Source of the DNA: CAZDRI01 sp964508055
GTDB taxonomy: Bacteria > Pseudomonadota > Gammaproteobacteria > PS1 > Pseudothioglobaceae
DNA: 64,000 bases
NCBI GenBank assembly: GCA_964508055.1
Contig: CAZDRI010000001.1
Coordinates: 1-64,000 of the forward strand
Direction: 5' to 3'
Of this stretch, positions 1 through 9,215 are shown piece by piece. The notes below the pieces were generated by a model, which saw nothing but the letters and a program-made list of their open reading frames with translations, searched no databases and was not told the DNA's origin. The translations under genes and the position numbers were made by a program. Positions within the stretch are counted from its first letter, which is position 1; each line of letters begins with the position of its first letter.

Positions 1-59
1 ATTGTCATAACTAGTATTTTAAGCAGTTTGAAATTGCTCAACTAGTCAAGACCCTTTTT

Positions 60-1262
60 TTATTTTAAAGCCTCAAGTCTTAAGCGTAGTGCATTAAGTT
101 TTATAAAACCTTCAGCATCTTTTTGATTATAGCTGCCAGCATCATCTTCAAAAGTGGCAATTTTTTCATTAAATAAGCTATCAGTATCTGATTTTCTACC
201 AACAACATAAACCCCACCTTTATAAAGTTTTAGTCTTACTAACCCATTTACTGTTTTTTGAGTTGCATTAATTGCAGTTTGTAACATTTCGCGTTCTGGA
301 GCAAACCAAAAACCATTATAAATTAATTTTGCATATCTAGGCATTAACTCGTCTTTTAGATGCATGACTTCTCTATCCATCGTCAATGATTCCATTGCTC
401 TGTGAGCTTTGAGCATTATCGTGCCTGCTGGAGTTTCATAACAACCACGAGATTTCATACCTACAAAACGATTTTCAACAATATCACTGCGACCAATGCC
501 ATTTCTGCCAGCAATTTTGTTTAACTCTAACATTACTTGTGCTGGCAATTTAGCAATACCATTTATTGCAACTATATCACCTTTTTTATATTCAAGCTCT
601 ATGTATTCTGCTTTATCAGGTGCTTCTTCTGGTGACACAGTCCAACGCCACATATCTTCACTAGCTTCAGACCATGGGTCTTCTAAATTATCTCCTTCAT
701 AAGATATATGTAAAAGATTAGCATCCATAGAATATGGTGATTTTTTAGATTGTTTTTGATAATCAATTTCAATGTCATGGTTTTTAGCATAATTCATTAA
801 ATCTTCTCTAGAAGATAAATTCCATTCCCTCCATGGAGCAATTACTTTAATATTAGCATCTTTTGCATAAGCATTAAGTTCAAAACGGACTTGGTCATTT
901 CCTTTTCCTGTTGCACCATGTGATATAGCATCGGCATTACATTCACTTGCAATTTCTACTAATCTTTTAGCAATCAATGGTCTAGCAATAGAAGTTCCTA
1001 ATAAGTATTCGCCTTCATAAATAGCATTAGCCCTAAACATTGGGAACACAAAATCACGAGCAAATTCTTCTTTTAAATCTTCAATATAAATACTTTTAAT
1101 ACCCATTTTTTTAGCTTTTTCGCGAGCCGGCTCAACTTCTTCACCTTGACCAATATCAGCAGTGAAAGTAATCACCTCACACTTATAATTTTCTTGGAGC
1201 CATTTAATAATAATACTAGTATCCAACCCGCCTGAATAAGCAAGAATAACTTTACTAACCAT
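60..1262 (-). CDS. argG: Argininosuccinate synthase
   Basis: Joins citrulline and aspartate using ATP to make argininosuccinate, the penultimate step of arginine synthesis, in the cytosol. The 400-residue protein has the usual family length. The ATP-pyrophosphatase loop SGGLDTS lies at residues 10-16, and the conserved GATGKGNDQVRFE segment follows near residue 116. The ATG at the upstream edge is the natural start because the conserved N-terminal strand begins only four residues later. The next gene upstream (DUF2914) is on the same strand 26 bases away, but no functional link is apparent. Confidence 0.97.
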   Translation of the reverse strand: MVSKVILAYSGGLDTSIIIKWLQENYKCEVITFTADIGQGEEVEPAREKAKKMGIKSIYIEDLKEEFARDFVFPMFRANAIYEGEYLLGTSIARPLIAKRLVEIASECNADAISHGATGKGNDQVRFELNAYAKDANIKVIAPWREWNLSSREDLMNYAKNHDIEIDYQKQSKKSPYSMDANLLHISYEGDNLEDPWSEASEDMWRWTVSPEEAPDKAEYIELEYKKGDIVAINGIAKLPAQVMLELNKIAGRNGIGRSDIVENRFVGMKSRGCYETPAGTIMLKAHRAMESLTMDREVMHLKDELMPRYAKLIYNGFWFAPEREMLQTAINATQKTVNGLVRLKLYKGGVYVVGRKSDTDSLFNEKIATFEDDAGSYNQKDAEGFIKLNALRLRLEALK

Positions 1263-1288
1263 TTTTTTTAACCTTTTTAGATGTTAGC

Positions 1289-1675
1289 TTATTTATAGTA
1301 GTTAAATGTTTTTTGTAATAAAATTTCATCATTACTGTTAACTACTTCCACTTTCCACTCACCGACCCAAGTGTGCCATATGTTTTTAGATGACCATACG
1401 CGCCATCTTTTACCTTTAATAGCAAAACTCACTTCAGCCATGACTTTATCTTTATACAACCAACGATGAGTTATAGTTTCTCCTGTTAGATTTCTAATAT
1501 TAGTAAAAAAGAAAACTTTTTTTGTATTGCTATCTGCATCATTAATAATATCAATAGGAGTTCTATCTATAACATCTTTTGCAAATACAGCTTTTGAGAT
1601 ATTTTCATGAGCCCAGTCAGCATAAGCAGTAAAACTAATACTAAGTAATGTTATAGCTATAATTATTTTTTTCAT
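1289..1675 (-). CDS. Secreted DUF2914-domain protein
   Basis: A 128-residue protein with an N-terminal signal peptide (Lys-Lys, then a hydrophobic stretch ending in a TAYA-D cleavage-like site). The rest matches my recollection of DUF2914: a short beta-rich domain with the HRWLYKDKV and VGEWKVEV motifs. Function is unknown; members are often periplasmic or tethered to peptidoglycan-linked proteins. An ATG five codons further upstream exists, but I chose the inner ATG at 1675. A very strong ribosome-binding site (GGAGGAGG) lies just upstream of it and the signal peptide starts there. Confidence 0.75.
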   Translation of the reverse strand: MKKIIIAITLLSISFTAYADWAHENISKAVFAKDVIDRTPIDIINDADSNTKKVFFFTNIRNLTGETITHRWLYKDKVMAEVSFAIKGKRWRVWSSKNIWHTWVGEWKVEVVNSNDEILLQKTFNYYK

Positions 1676-1704
1676 TTTAACCTCCTCCAAGTTAAGTTTT
1701 ATTT

Positions 1705-2079
1705 TTATTCTATAATTTCAATTGCATATAATAAATACTTTGCATATTTATGACCTTGGTTAGCTGAAAGCTCCGCCCATTTATAAGCTTCATCTAAATC
1801 TTTTTCTGTACCTTCACCTGAATTATACATAGTTGCAATTTGATATTGTGCTATAGCATCGCCTTTTTCAGCGGCTTTATAAAACCAATAAAAAGCATGT
1901 TCATCATCTTTTTCTACATTACTTTCATTAAAATAAGCATTAGCAAGTTTTTTATAATCTTCAACACTTGCATTTTTTTCTTTAGCATTTTTTAAAAGTT
2001 GTTGAAAATTTTTATCAGCATATACTGTATTTATTTGAAAAGTTAAAAATAAAATTATCGTTAAAATCATTTTTTTCAT
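1705..2079 (-). CDS. Small Sel1-repeat protein, secreted
   Basis: A 124-residue protein with a signal peptide (residues 1-21, ending near VYA-D) and two Sel1-like alpha-alpha repeats. The recognisable repeat cores are AFYWFYKAAEKGDAIAQY and AYKWAELSANQGHKYAKY. Sel1 repeats are TPR-like scaffolds for protein-protein contacts; exported ones act in the periplasm or on host-facing surfaces. It lies 28 bases from the larger Sel1 gene on the same strand and looks like a short paralogue of its final repeats. No enzymatic function is implied. Confidence 0.8.
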   Translation of the reverse strand: MKKMILTIILFLTFQINTVYADKNFQQLLKNAKEKNASVEDYKKLANAYFNESNVEKDDEHAFYWFYKAAEKGDAIAQYQIATMYNSGEGTEKDLDEAYKWAELSANQGHKYAKYLLYAIEIIE

Positions 2080-2107
2080 AATAATACCTGTTATTTGTTA
2101 ATTTACT

Positions 2108-4210
2108 TTATAACCCAGAATTTTCTTTTTTAATATCTTCTCCTAGTTCGGATGCTATTTTAAAATCTAGAATTTTAATTATCTCTATTGCTCTTTCATC
2201 TCCTGTCTTGGCTGCTTTTTCAGCCCAAAAATATGCTTCTTTATAATCTTTTTCAACTCCTGTACCTGTTATATACATTGCAGCTAAGTTGTTTTGAGCG
2301 TCAACAAATCCTTGTTCTGCTGATTTTTTAATCCAATAAAAAGCTTGTTTATCGTCTTTTTCTACCACTTCTCCAATACTATAAATAACCCCTATATCAT
2401 TTTGTGCTACCGCACTACCACTTTTTGCTATTTTCAGAATTTTTTTAAATTTTGTATCTTCCTCTACATTCTTTTGAAGTTTTTCTTTTATTGGTTTTTC
2501 TATTGTTTCAAATCTATTAGTTGTTACATTTTTAGTAGTTCCGTTAATTTTATCTTTCATTAAAGAATTAGTATTCATAGGTTTCATATTATTTTTTGTA
2601 TCATTCATTTCATCTATCTTCATTTGTGCTAATTTATGTCCTTGAATTGCAGCTAAACTAAGCCATTTTTCAGCTAAAATTTTATTACCTTCACCTAAAT
2701 ATCTAATGGCCAATAAATATTGTGCATTAGCATACCCGCCTTCGGCTGACCTTTTAACCCATAATAAAGATTTAGCATCATCTTTTTTTATTTTATCGTT
2801 ACCTGTTTGATAAATTTTACTTAAATGATACTGCGCTAATTGATGTCCTTCTTCTGCTAACATATTTAATAATTGATGTGCTTTTTCAACACTTTTATCT
2901 ACGCCATTACCTTTTAAATATCTTAACGCTAATAAATATGCAGCTTCTAAATGTCCATTTTCTGTTGCTCTTTTAAGCCAATAGATTACCTGTTCTATGT
3001 CTTTCTCAACACCTTGACCTAATCGGTATCTTAAAGCCATACTATATTGTGCTAAAGAATGGCCATTATTTGCTGCAACTAGGAACCATTCACTTGCTTT
3101 TTTGAAATTTTTCTCAACCCCTGTGCCTTTTAAATAGCGTAATGCTAAACTATATTGTGCTAAAGGGTTTCCCCTATTTGCAGCATTCTTAAAAAGGTTA
3201 AAAGCTCGTTTCGCATCTTTTTTTACGCCTTCACCTTTAAGGTATATTATTGCCAATTCATATAGAGCATCACGATTATTTTCTTTTGCTGCTTGCTGGT
3301 ACCAAAAAATTGCCTGTTCAATATTATGGACTTTTTCATCTTCGCTATATTTATATATTGTTGCTGCTAAATATTTGGATTGTATATGGTTTAGTTTAGC
3401 AGCCTTGAGGGCATATTCTAATGCTCTAACATCATTTTTTATTACATTTATACCTTCATAGTATATTTTAGCTAATTTGAATTGTGCCAATATGTAATTA
3501 TCATCTGCGGCTTTTTCTAAAATATTTAAAGCTTTGTTAATATCGGCATTTTTTAAAAAAAACTCTGCTAGTTGATATTGAGCGTCTGTATCGTCTTGAA
3601 TTGCAGCTTTCTCATACCAAAACTGAGCTTTATCCAAATCAACTTTCATTCCATTGCCATTTTCATATAATTTTGCTAGATTAAGTTGTGCTGGAGCATA
3701 GCCTAAATTTGCTGCTTTCTCATACCAAGAAAGTGATTTTTTTATATCTTTATCTGTTCCTTGTCCATTTTGATACATCATAGCTAAATTATATTGAGCG
3801 CCAACAAAATCCTGGTCAGCAGATTTTCTATACCAATATAGAGCTTGTTGATAATTTTTCTCTATTCCAAGTCCATGAAAATAACTATTAGCAATATTAA
3901 ATTGTGCACCTGCATAATTGTTTTTAGCAACTTGTAGATACCAGTAAAAAGACTTAGTGTAATCCTGCTCAACATTTATGCCATTGTGATACATATTACC
4001 TAAACTAAACTGAGACCTAATATTCCCTTTTTTAGCAGAAATTTCTAATTGTTTTACTAAATTTATTTCTTTTAATTTATTTGGTTCAAGATTGATTTTT
4101 TCATCTTGTTGGACTATATTTTTATTTTGTTTTTTTTTAAGAAGTTGCAACTCCTCTGCAAAAACAGTCAAAGATAAAGGTATGATAAATAATGATATTA
4201 TTTTAAACAT
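2108..4210 (-). CDS. Large Sel1-repeat protein, secreted
   Basis: A 700-residue protein with a hydrophobic signal peptide (residues 1-18) followed by a long array of about 35-residue Sel1-like repeats. They are of the form (G)NxxAQ(Y/F)xLAxxYxxGxGVEKD and cover roughly residues 55-525. A lysine- and asparagine-rich linker without repeats (about 530-600) is followed by two or three more repeats to the C terminus. It is probably a periplasmic or surface scaffold for protein-protein contacts. The repeats have diverged from each other, so this is not a simple recent expansion. It is followed 28 bases later by the smaller Sel1 gene. Confidence 0.85.
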   Translation of the reverse strand: MFKIISLFIIPLSLTVFAEELQLLKKKQNKNIVQQDEKINLEPNKLKEINLVKQLEISAKKGNIRSQFSLGNMYHNGINVEQDYTKSFYWYLQVAKNNYAGAQFNIANSYFHGLGIEKNYQQALYWYRKSADQDFVGAQYNLAMMYQNGQGTDKDIKKSLSWYEKAANLGYAPAQLNLAKLYENGNGMKVDLDKAQFWYEKAAIQDDTDAQYQLAEFFLKNADINKALNILEKAADDNYILAQFKLAKIYYEGINVIKNDVRALEYALKAAKLNHIQSKYLAATIYKYSEDEKVHNIEQAIFWYQQAAKENNRDALYELAIIYLKGEGVKKDAKRAFNLFKNAANRGNPLAQYSLALRYLKGTGVEKNFKKASEWFLVAANNGHSLAQYSMALRYRLGQGVEKDIEQVIYWLKRATENGHLEAAYLLALRYLKGNGVDKSVEKAHQLLNMLAEEGHQLAQYHLSKIYQTGNDKIKKDDAKSLLWVKRSAEGGYANAQYLLAIRYLGEGNKILAEKWLSLAAIQGHKLAQMKIDEMNDTKNNMKPMNTNSLMKDKINGTTKNVTTNRFETIEKPIKEKLQKNVEEDTKFKKILKIAKSGSAVAQNDIGVIYSIGEVVEKDDKQAFYWIKKSAEQGFVDAQNNLAAMYITGTGVEKDYKEAYFWAEKAAKTGDERAIEIIKILDFKIASELGEDIKKENSGL

Positions 4211-4222
4211 ATGGTCATTATA

Positions 4223-5122
4223 CTAAAGTTCATTATTATAAAACATAAATAACCTATCTATACCCATTGCCACTCCTGAACAATAAGGTAACTTTAAATT
4301 TAAATCATTTAAAAATAGACTATCTAATGGGGGTAAGTGTTTTTTTAAATCTTTTCTTTTTGCTAAATTATATAAAAATCTTTTTTTATGTTCATTTATA
4401 TCCTGTAACTCATGATAGCCATTAGCTAACTCAACACCTTTTATAAAAAGTTCAAACCTTTCAGCTATATAATAATTATCAACTTTATTTATTTTTGCAA
4501 ATGCCGCTTGTTCTTTTGGGTAGTTATAGATAAAAACCGCCGCTAGTTTTTTAAGTTCTGGTTCAATTAAATCAACAAAAAGCATCATCTGAATATCTGC
4601 TAGGTCTAAATTCTCAATATTTAAGTTTTTATTTTTTGCTATATTTGTCAAAGTATTAATATTTTGTAGATGAATATTATCAATAGCTGCAAACTTATAA
4701 AATGCTTCTTTATAAGATATTCTTAATATATTTTCAATGCCAAGTATTTTTTTTATTAACTCTTCAATTTCATCCATCAATTCAAAATAATTCATATTAA
4801 GTCTATACCACTCTAACATAGTAAATTCATTTGAATTTAATCCTCCATACTCATTATCTCTAAATACCTGACATATTTGGTAGATGTCGCCACTGTCTCT
4901 TAATAGTAATTGTTTCATTTGAAACTCTGGCGAGGTATGCAGATATAAATTTTGTTTTTTAGCTAGGTCTTCATTAACTGTTATTTTTATGCTATCAATA
5001 TAAACATCAGTCGCAGTATAAGGAGACAGCATTTTAGTTGTTACTTCCAAAACATCTCTATCACTAAAAAAACTTCTTATTGAGTTTATAAATTGTGTTT
5101 TTTTTAAAAGTTGTTTACGCAA
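4223..5122 (-). CDS. epmA: EF-P beta-lysyltransferase (GenX/PoxA)
   Basis: A class II lysyl-tRNA-synthetase-like enzyme that attaches (R)-beta-lysine to Lys34 of elongation factor P. It contains the aminoacyl-tRNA synthetase core without an anticodon-binding domain, giving 299 residues, a little shorter than E. coli EpmA. Motif 2 is seen as FRDNE and motif 3 as GVAMGIDRL near the C terminus. It starts six bases after the efp stop codon on the same strand, so enzyme and substrate are co-transcribed. The partner EpmB (lysine 2,3-aminomutase) is not in this window. Confidence 0.93.
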   Translation of the reverse strand: MRKQLLKKTQFINSIRSFFSDRDVLEVTTKMLSPYTATDVYIDSIKITVNEDLAKKQNLYLHTSPEFQMKQLLLRDSGDIYQICQVFRDNEYGGLNSNEFTMLEWYRLNMNYFELMDEIEELIKKILGIENILRISYKEAFYKFAAIDNIHLQNINTLTNIAKNKNLNIENLDLADIQMMLFVDLIEPELKKLAAVFIYNYPKEQAAFAKINKVDNYYIAERFELFIKGVELANGYHELQDINEHKKRFLYNLAKRKDLKKHLPPLDSLFLNDLNLKLPYCSGVAMGIDRLFMFYNNEL

Positions 5123-5128
5123 GAAATT

Positions 5129-5692
5129 TTAAGCTCTGTTAATATATTCAGCACTTCTAGTATCAATTTTTACTTTATCACCAACATTGATAAAAAGTGG
5201 TACTCTAATTATTGCACCAGTATTCATAGTTGCTGGTTTACCTCCAGTCCCTTGAGTATCACCTTTTAACCCAGGCTCTGTAGCTACAACTTCTAAAACA
5301 ACATGGTTAGGAGGGATTACTTGAATAGGATTATTATTAAAAAGTATTACAGTGCAAATATCTTGCTCCACTAACCATTTTATATTATCGCCCACTTTGT
5401 CTATATCAATAATATATTGTTCAAAGCTATTGAGGTCCATAAAATTTAAAGAATCACCATCATTATATAGATATTGTAAATCTAATTCTAAGACATCTGC
5501 TGCTGCTATTGACTCTCCTGATTTAAAGGTTTTTTCTAAAACCCTATTATTTATTAAATCTTTAAATTTAACTCTTGTAAATGCTTGCCCTTTACCAGGT
5601 TTTACTACTTCTATTTCAACAATTGAACATGGGTTATTATCTACCAAGACTTTAAGACCTGCCTTAAATTGATTAGTGCTATAATTTGCCAT
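5129..5692 (-). CDS. efp: Elongation factor P
   Basis: Rescues ribosomes stalled at polyproline stretches. The 187-residue protein has the three-barrel EF-P length, and the modification loop PGKGQ places the acceptor lysine at position 34, as in EpmA-modified bacteria. This fits the epmA gene directly downstream. The C-terminal signature around GDKVKIDTR is intact. It is the first gene of a two-gene operon transcribed away from the YjdF-type membrane protein gene, with a 97-base divergent spacer between them. Confidence 0.97.
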   Translation of the reverse strand: MANYSTNQFKAGLKVLVDNNPCSIVEIEVVKPGKGQAFTRVKFKDLINNRVLEKTFKSGESIAAADVLELDLQYLYNDGDSLNFMDLNSFEQYIIDIDKVGDNIKWLVEQDICTVILFNNNPIQVIPPNHVVLEVVATEPGLKGDTQGTGGKPATMNTGAIIRVPLFINVGDKVKIDTRSAEYINRA

Positions 5693-5789
5693 AGTTAATT
5701 TTAATAAAAAAATGATAACATTATACTTCGCTGTCTGTAGTAAAAACTAGCTTAGTTAATGTTTCAGCATTTTTAATTTATATTAAAAT

Positions 5790-6437
5790 TTGTTTAGTAA
5801 TTTAAATAAAAAAATTTATAAACCATTAGTATTAAAAGTGAAAACATATTTTATAAAAAGCTATTTTCCACTAAATTTTTTAATTATATTTTTATTTTTT
5901 TGGTTTGTATTAGCCATTAATCCAACATATCGTGATGTATGGTTTTTTGAAAATATATTATTAATAGTATCTTTGTTTATTTTGATTTTTAGCTTTAATA
6001 AATTTAGATTTTCCAATTTATCTTATTTTCTTATTTTTTTAATAGGCGTATTTCAAACTATTGGTGCCCATTATTCTTATTCTGAGGTCCCAATAAATTT
6101 TATAAATATATTTAATTTTGAAAGAAATCATTATGACCGTTTAATTCATTTTTTATTCGGCTTATTGCTTGCTTATCCTTTTTATGAGTTATTAACTAGA
6201 AAAAATATATTTAAAAAAAATAGTTTTTGGGCTTATTTTTTTATAATTTCCTGTGCTTTTGCAACAGGAGCTATATATGAGATTTTAGAATGGGGTTATG
6301 CAATTTATTTTGAAGAAGAGTCCGCTACTGGAGTGTTAGGCTCTCAAGGAGATATTTGGGATGCCCAAAAAGATATATTGTTAGAAGGTATTGGTGCTTT
6401 TATTACTATTTTTATTATTCATATTTTTAAAAAATAG
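5790..6437 (+). CDS. YjdF-type membrane protein (DUF2238)
   Basis: A 215-residue integral membrane protein with about six hydrophobic helices. The DUF2238/YjdF signature is visible: NHYDRLIHF at the start of a helix, then AIYEILEWG and GDIWDAQKD. Function is unknown; the conserved acidic and histidine residues at the membrane edge suggest metal or proton handling, which is inference. The reading frame begins with TTG at 5790; a GTG at 5838 is the only other early candidate, and neither has a convincing ribosome-binding site. Confidence 0.75.
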   Translation: MFSNLNKKIYKPLVLKVKTYFIKSYFPLNFLIIFLFFWFVLAINPTYRDVWFFENILLIVSLFILIFSFNKFRFSNLSYFLIFLIGVFQTIGAHYSYSEVPINFINIFNFERNHYDRLIHFLFGLLLAYPFYELLTRKNIFKKNSFWAYFFIISCAFATGAIYEILEWGYAIYFEEESATGVLGSQGDIWDAQKDILLEGIGAFITIFIIHIFKK

Positions 6438-6452
6438 TAGCTTTATTAATAG

Positions 6453-8282
6453 TTAATTTTTAACCTTTTCTTTTAATAGTTTTACTAATTCTATTTCCTC
6501 TGCACTAGTTAGTTTTGTTTTATGCTTTAGCTTATTAATTTTTTGTTGTAATTTATTTTTATCTAACTTAGTAATTATCTCTAAAAACTCAACTTGTGCT
6601 TGTTTTTCATTATCACAAGCTTCAATTTTTGTTAGTTCATTTAGCCTTTTAATCTCTTTAGAATTTTTAAATGGTTTAAGTAAATCTTTGATAGTGATAT
6701 TTTCATCTAATTGTGCTGATTCTATTAACTCTATAAAAATTTTATTATCTATTATTTTTTTAATTTTGCTTAAATCAATTTCTTTAACAATAATAGGGTA
6801 ATTTAATAGCAAACTTATAGCTCTTGCAATAGGAGTTTTTTTGGTTAAACTTGGTTTCTTAGTTTTATAAGCTATATTTGGTATTACATTATCTATATCA
6901 ACATTTGTATTATCAGTGTAATTTGAAAAATCTGGATAATCTGAATAATTATCATTTGTCTTATTTATTTCTTTTTTATTTTCTGACAATAATTTATTAA
7001 TATCTGCCTCTTCTTGCTCTACCTCTATAGCAATAGCTTTAATTAAGTGCTTTTTATAAATAGCATTTTTTACTAAATTTATATATTCTTTTGCATTTTC
7101 TACAAAATGGGTCTTGCCTTCAATTGTCTTAAAATCAACACTGTTTTTTAGATGCTCTATTAAGAAATTAGATAAAGGCATAGCATTAGTTATAAGCTCT
7201 AGAAAATAGCTTCTACCCTTTTTGTGTAATAAACTATCAGGGTCTTCTCCTTGGTCTAAAAATAAAAATTTATAAGTAATACCAGCATTCATAACTTTTA
7301 GTGATTCACTCATAGCTCTAATTGCTGCATTTTTACCACCATCATCACCATCAAAACAAAATATTATATTTTTAGTTGTTCTACTAAGAGTATTGAGTTG
7401 TGCTTCTGATATTGCAGTCCCTAGAGTAGCAACAGTAGTGGTTATATTATGTTGGTGCATAGCTACAACATCCATATAGCCTTCAACCACTATTATAAAA
7501 TCTATATTCTTACTATGTTTTCTAAGTTGATATAAACCATATAATTCTCTACCTTTATAAAAAATAGGTGTTTCAGGTGAATTTATATATTTTGCTTCTT
7601 TGATATTATCATTTAATGTTCTGCCGCCAAATCCAATAATATCGCCTAAACGGTTATGGATAGGAAACATAAGCCTATCTCTAAATCTATCATAATAATC
7701 ATTATTTTCTTTTTTAATGATAAGACCCATTTTTTCAAGATTAATTATATCTTCAGCATCACCTTTAAATTCTATATAGAGATTGTCCCAACCTGCTGGG
7801 ACATAGCCTAATTCAAATCTTTGTGCGATTTTTCCAGCAATTTTTCTTTTTTTTGCATATAAGACTGCTTTGTTTTTTGCCCTATTTTGTCTTAGGCATT
7901 TTTTAAAGTAAGAATTAATTCTATTCATTAATACTTTATATTCAGCATGTTTATTATCTTTTGGATTAGTATTTTGATTTATTGTGTCATATATGACATC
8001 TGTGTTATATTCCTTTGCCAAAGCTTCTATGGCAGGTACAAAATCAAGATGCTCATAATCTTGAATGAATTTAACAGCATTTCCGCCCGCCCCACAACCA
8101 AAGCAGTGATATATTTGTTTTTGCGGGCTTACAACAAAAGAGGGAGTTTTCTCTTTATGAAATGGGCACCTTGCTTTATAATCCTTACCAGCTTTTTTTA
8201 ATACTATACGCTTATTGATAATATCAACAATATCTAATTGATTAATAAAATTATCAATAAAATCGCTATTAATATAAGCCAT
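6453..8282 (-). CDS. dnaG: DNA primase
   Basis: Synthesises RNA primers at the replication fork. The 609-residue protein carries the CHC2 zinc finger (Cys39, His42, Cys60, Cys63), the RNA polymerase domain, and the TOPRIM core. The TOPRIM motif EGYMD lies near residue 267 and the metal-binding FDGDDGG near residue 310. The C-terminal part (about 430-609) is lysine- and asparagine-rich and would hold the DnaB-interacting helicase-binding domain. It is divergently transcribed from the acyltransferase gene with only 36 bases between starts, and rpsU and rpoD are not beside it here. Confidence 0.96.
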   Translation of the reverse strand: MAYINSDFIDNFINQLDIVDIINKRIVLKKAGKDYKARCPFHKEKTPSFVVSPQKQIYHCFGCGAGGNAVKFIQDYEHLDFVPAIEALAKEYNTDVIYDTINQNTNPKDNKHAEYKVLMNRINSYFKKCLRQNRAKNKAVLYAKKRKIAGKIAQRFELGYVPAGWDNLYIEFKGDAEDIINLEKMGLIIKKENNDYYDRFRDRLMFPIHNRLGDIIGFGGRTLNDNIKEAKYINSPETPIFYKGRELYGLYQLRKHSKNIDFIIVVEGYMDVVAMHQHNITTTVATLGTAISEAQLNTLSRTTKNIIFCFDGDDGGKNAAIRAMSESLKVMNAGITYKFLFLDQGEDPDSLLHKKGRSYFLELITNAMPLSNFLIEHLKNSVDFKTIEGKTHFVENAKEYINLVKNAIYKKHLIKAIAIEVEQEEADINKLLSENKKEINKTNDNYSDYPDFSNYTDNTNVDIDNVIPNIAYKTKKPSLTKKTPIARAISLLLNYPIIVKEIDLSKIKKIIDNKIFIELIESAQLDENITIKDLLKPFKNSKEIKRLNELTKIEACDNEKQAQVEFLEIITKLDKNKLQQKINKLKHKTKLTSAEEIELVKLLKEKVKN

Positions 8283-8318
8283 AGATTTTGTATTTGGATT
8301 AAAACTATATTTTAACTT

Positions 8319-9215
8319 ATGAGTAAATACTTAAAACTCAAATATCTGCTAACTTGGATTTTATTTTTAATAATGTATTTTTTAACTAAGCTGCCATTTA
8401 ACTTACAAATAGCTATAGGTAAGCAATTTGGGAATTTGTTAAAAATAATTTTTAAATCAAGAGCTAAGATTGCTTTAATAAATATCAAAAAATGTTTTCC
8501 TGAAAAAAAAGAAAATGAAATAAGCAATTTACTAGGCGCACACTTCAAAGCATTAGGTATAGGAGTAATTGAAATGGCTAATTGTTTTTATGCATCAAAT
8601 AAAAAGATAAAAAAACTCTACACCTTAAAAGGTAGAGATAATTTAGAAAAAGCTCTAAATAGTAAAAAGCCGGTATTGTTAGTATTAGGACATTTCACTC
8701 CAATGTTAATAGCTGGCAGGATGCTTAATCAAAACTATAAAATAGCTGATGTATATTTTAAAGCTAAAAATGAACTTTTTCAAAAAGTCATGGTGAGTAG
8801 GTTCATAGCATACGGCGCTAGAATGGTTGATAATCAAGATATGCGAGATATGATAAGGGCGATGAAAGAAAACTATCCGTTATGGTATACGCCAGACCAA
8901 GATTATGGAGCAAACCCAAGTGTATTTGCACCATTTTTTAATATCCAAACAGCCACTACAACTGCCACTGCAAGACTGGCAAAAATAACTGATGCAATAG
9001 TTATACCTTTTTCATATTATAGAGATAATAAAAACCACTACCAACTAACATTACATAAGCCTTTAAAAGACTATCCAATAGATGATGATGAAAAAAATGC
9101 TAGTATTACAAATAAGATTTTAGAAACTGATATATTAAAAGTACCTGAGCAATATTTATGGATACATAAGCGTTTTAAAACTAGACCAAATAATGAGCCA
9201 AGTTTTTATGAATAA
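8319..9215 (+). CDS. lpxL: Lipid A lauroyl-type acyltransferase
   Basis: A member of the LpxL/HtrB family that adds a secondary acyl chain to lipid A at the inner membrane. The 298-residue protein has an N-terminal membrane anchor (residues 10-25), the YTPDQDYG motif, and the family C terminus PEQYLWIHKRFKTRP. The catalytic H-x4-D/E motif is altered: His125 is present in GHFTPML, but residue 130 is Leu where the family has Glu or Asp. The enzyme may therefore be weak, changed or compensated. It overlaps the following glycosyltransferase gene, placing both in an envelope operon. Confidence 0.85.
   Translation: MSKYLKLKYLLTWILFLIMYFLTKLPFNLQIAIGKQFGNLLKIIFKSRAKIALINIKKCFPEKKENEISNLLGAHFKALGIGVIEMANCFYASNKKIKKLYTLKGRDNLEKALNSKKPVLLVLGHFTPMLIAGRMLNQNYKIADVYFKAKNELFQKVMVSRFIAYGARMVDNQDMRDMIRAMKENYPLWYTPDQDYGANPSVFAPFFNIQTATTTATARLAKITDAIVIPFSYYRDNKNHYQLTLHKPLKDYPIDDDEKNASITNKILETDILKVPEQYLWIHKRFKTRPNNEPSFYE

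Noticed and set aside
1705..4210. The two Sel1 genes as one gene split by a frameshift
   Set aside because: The smaller gene has its own signal peptide and start, so it is a separate exported protein.
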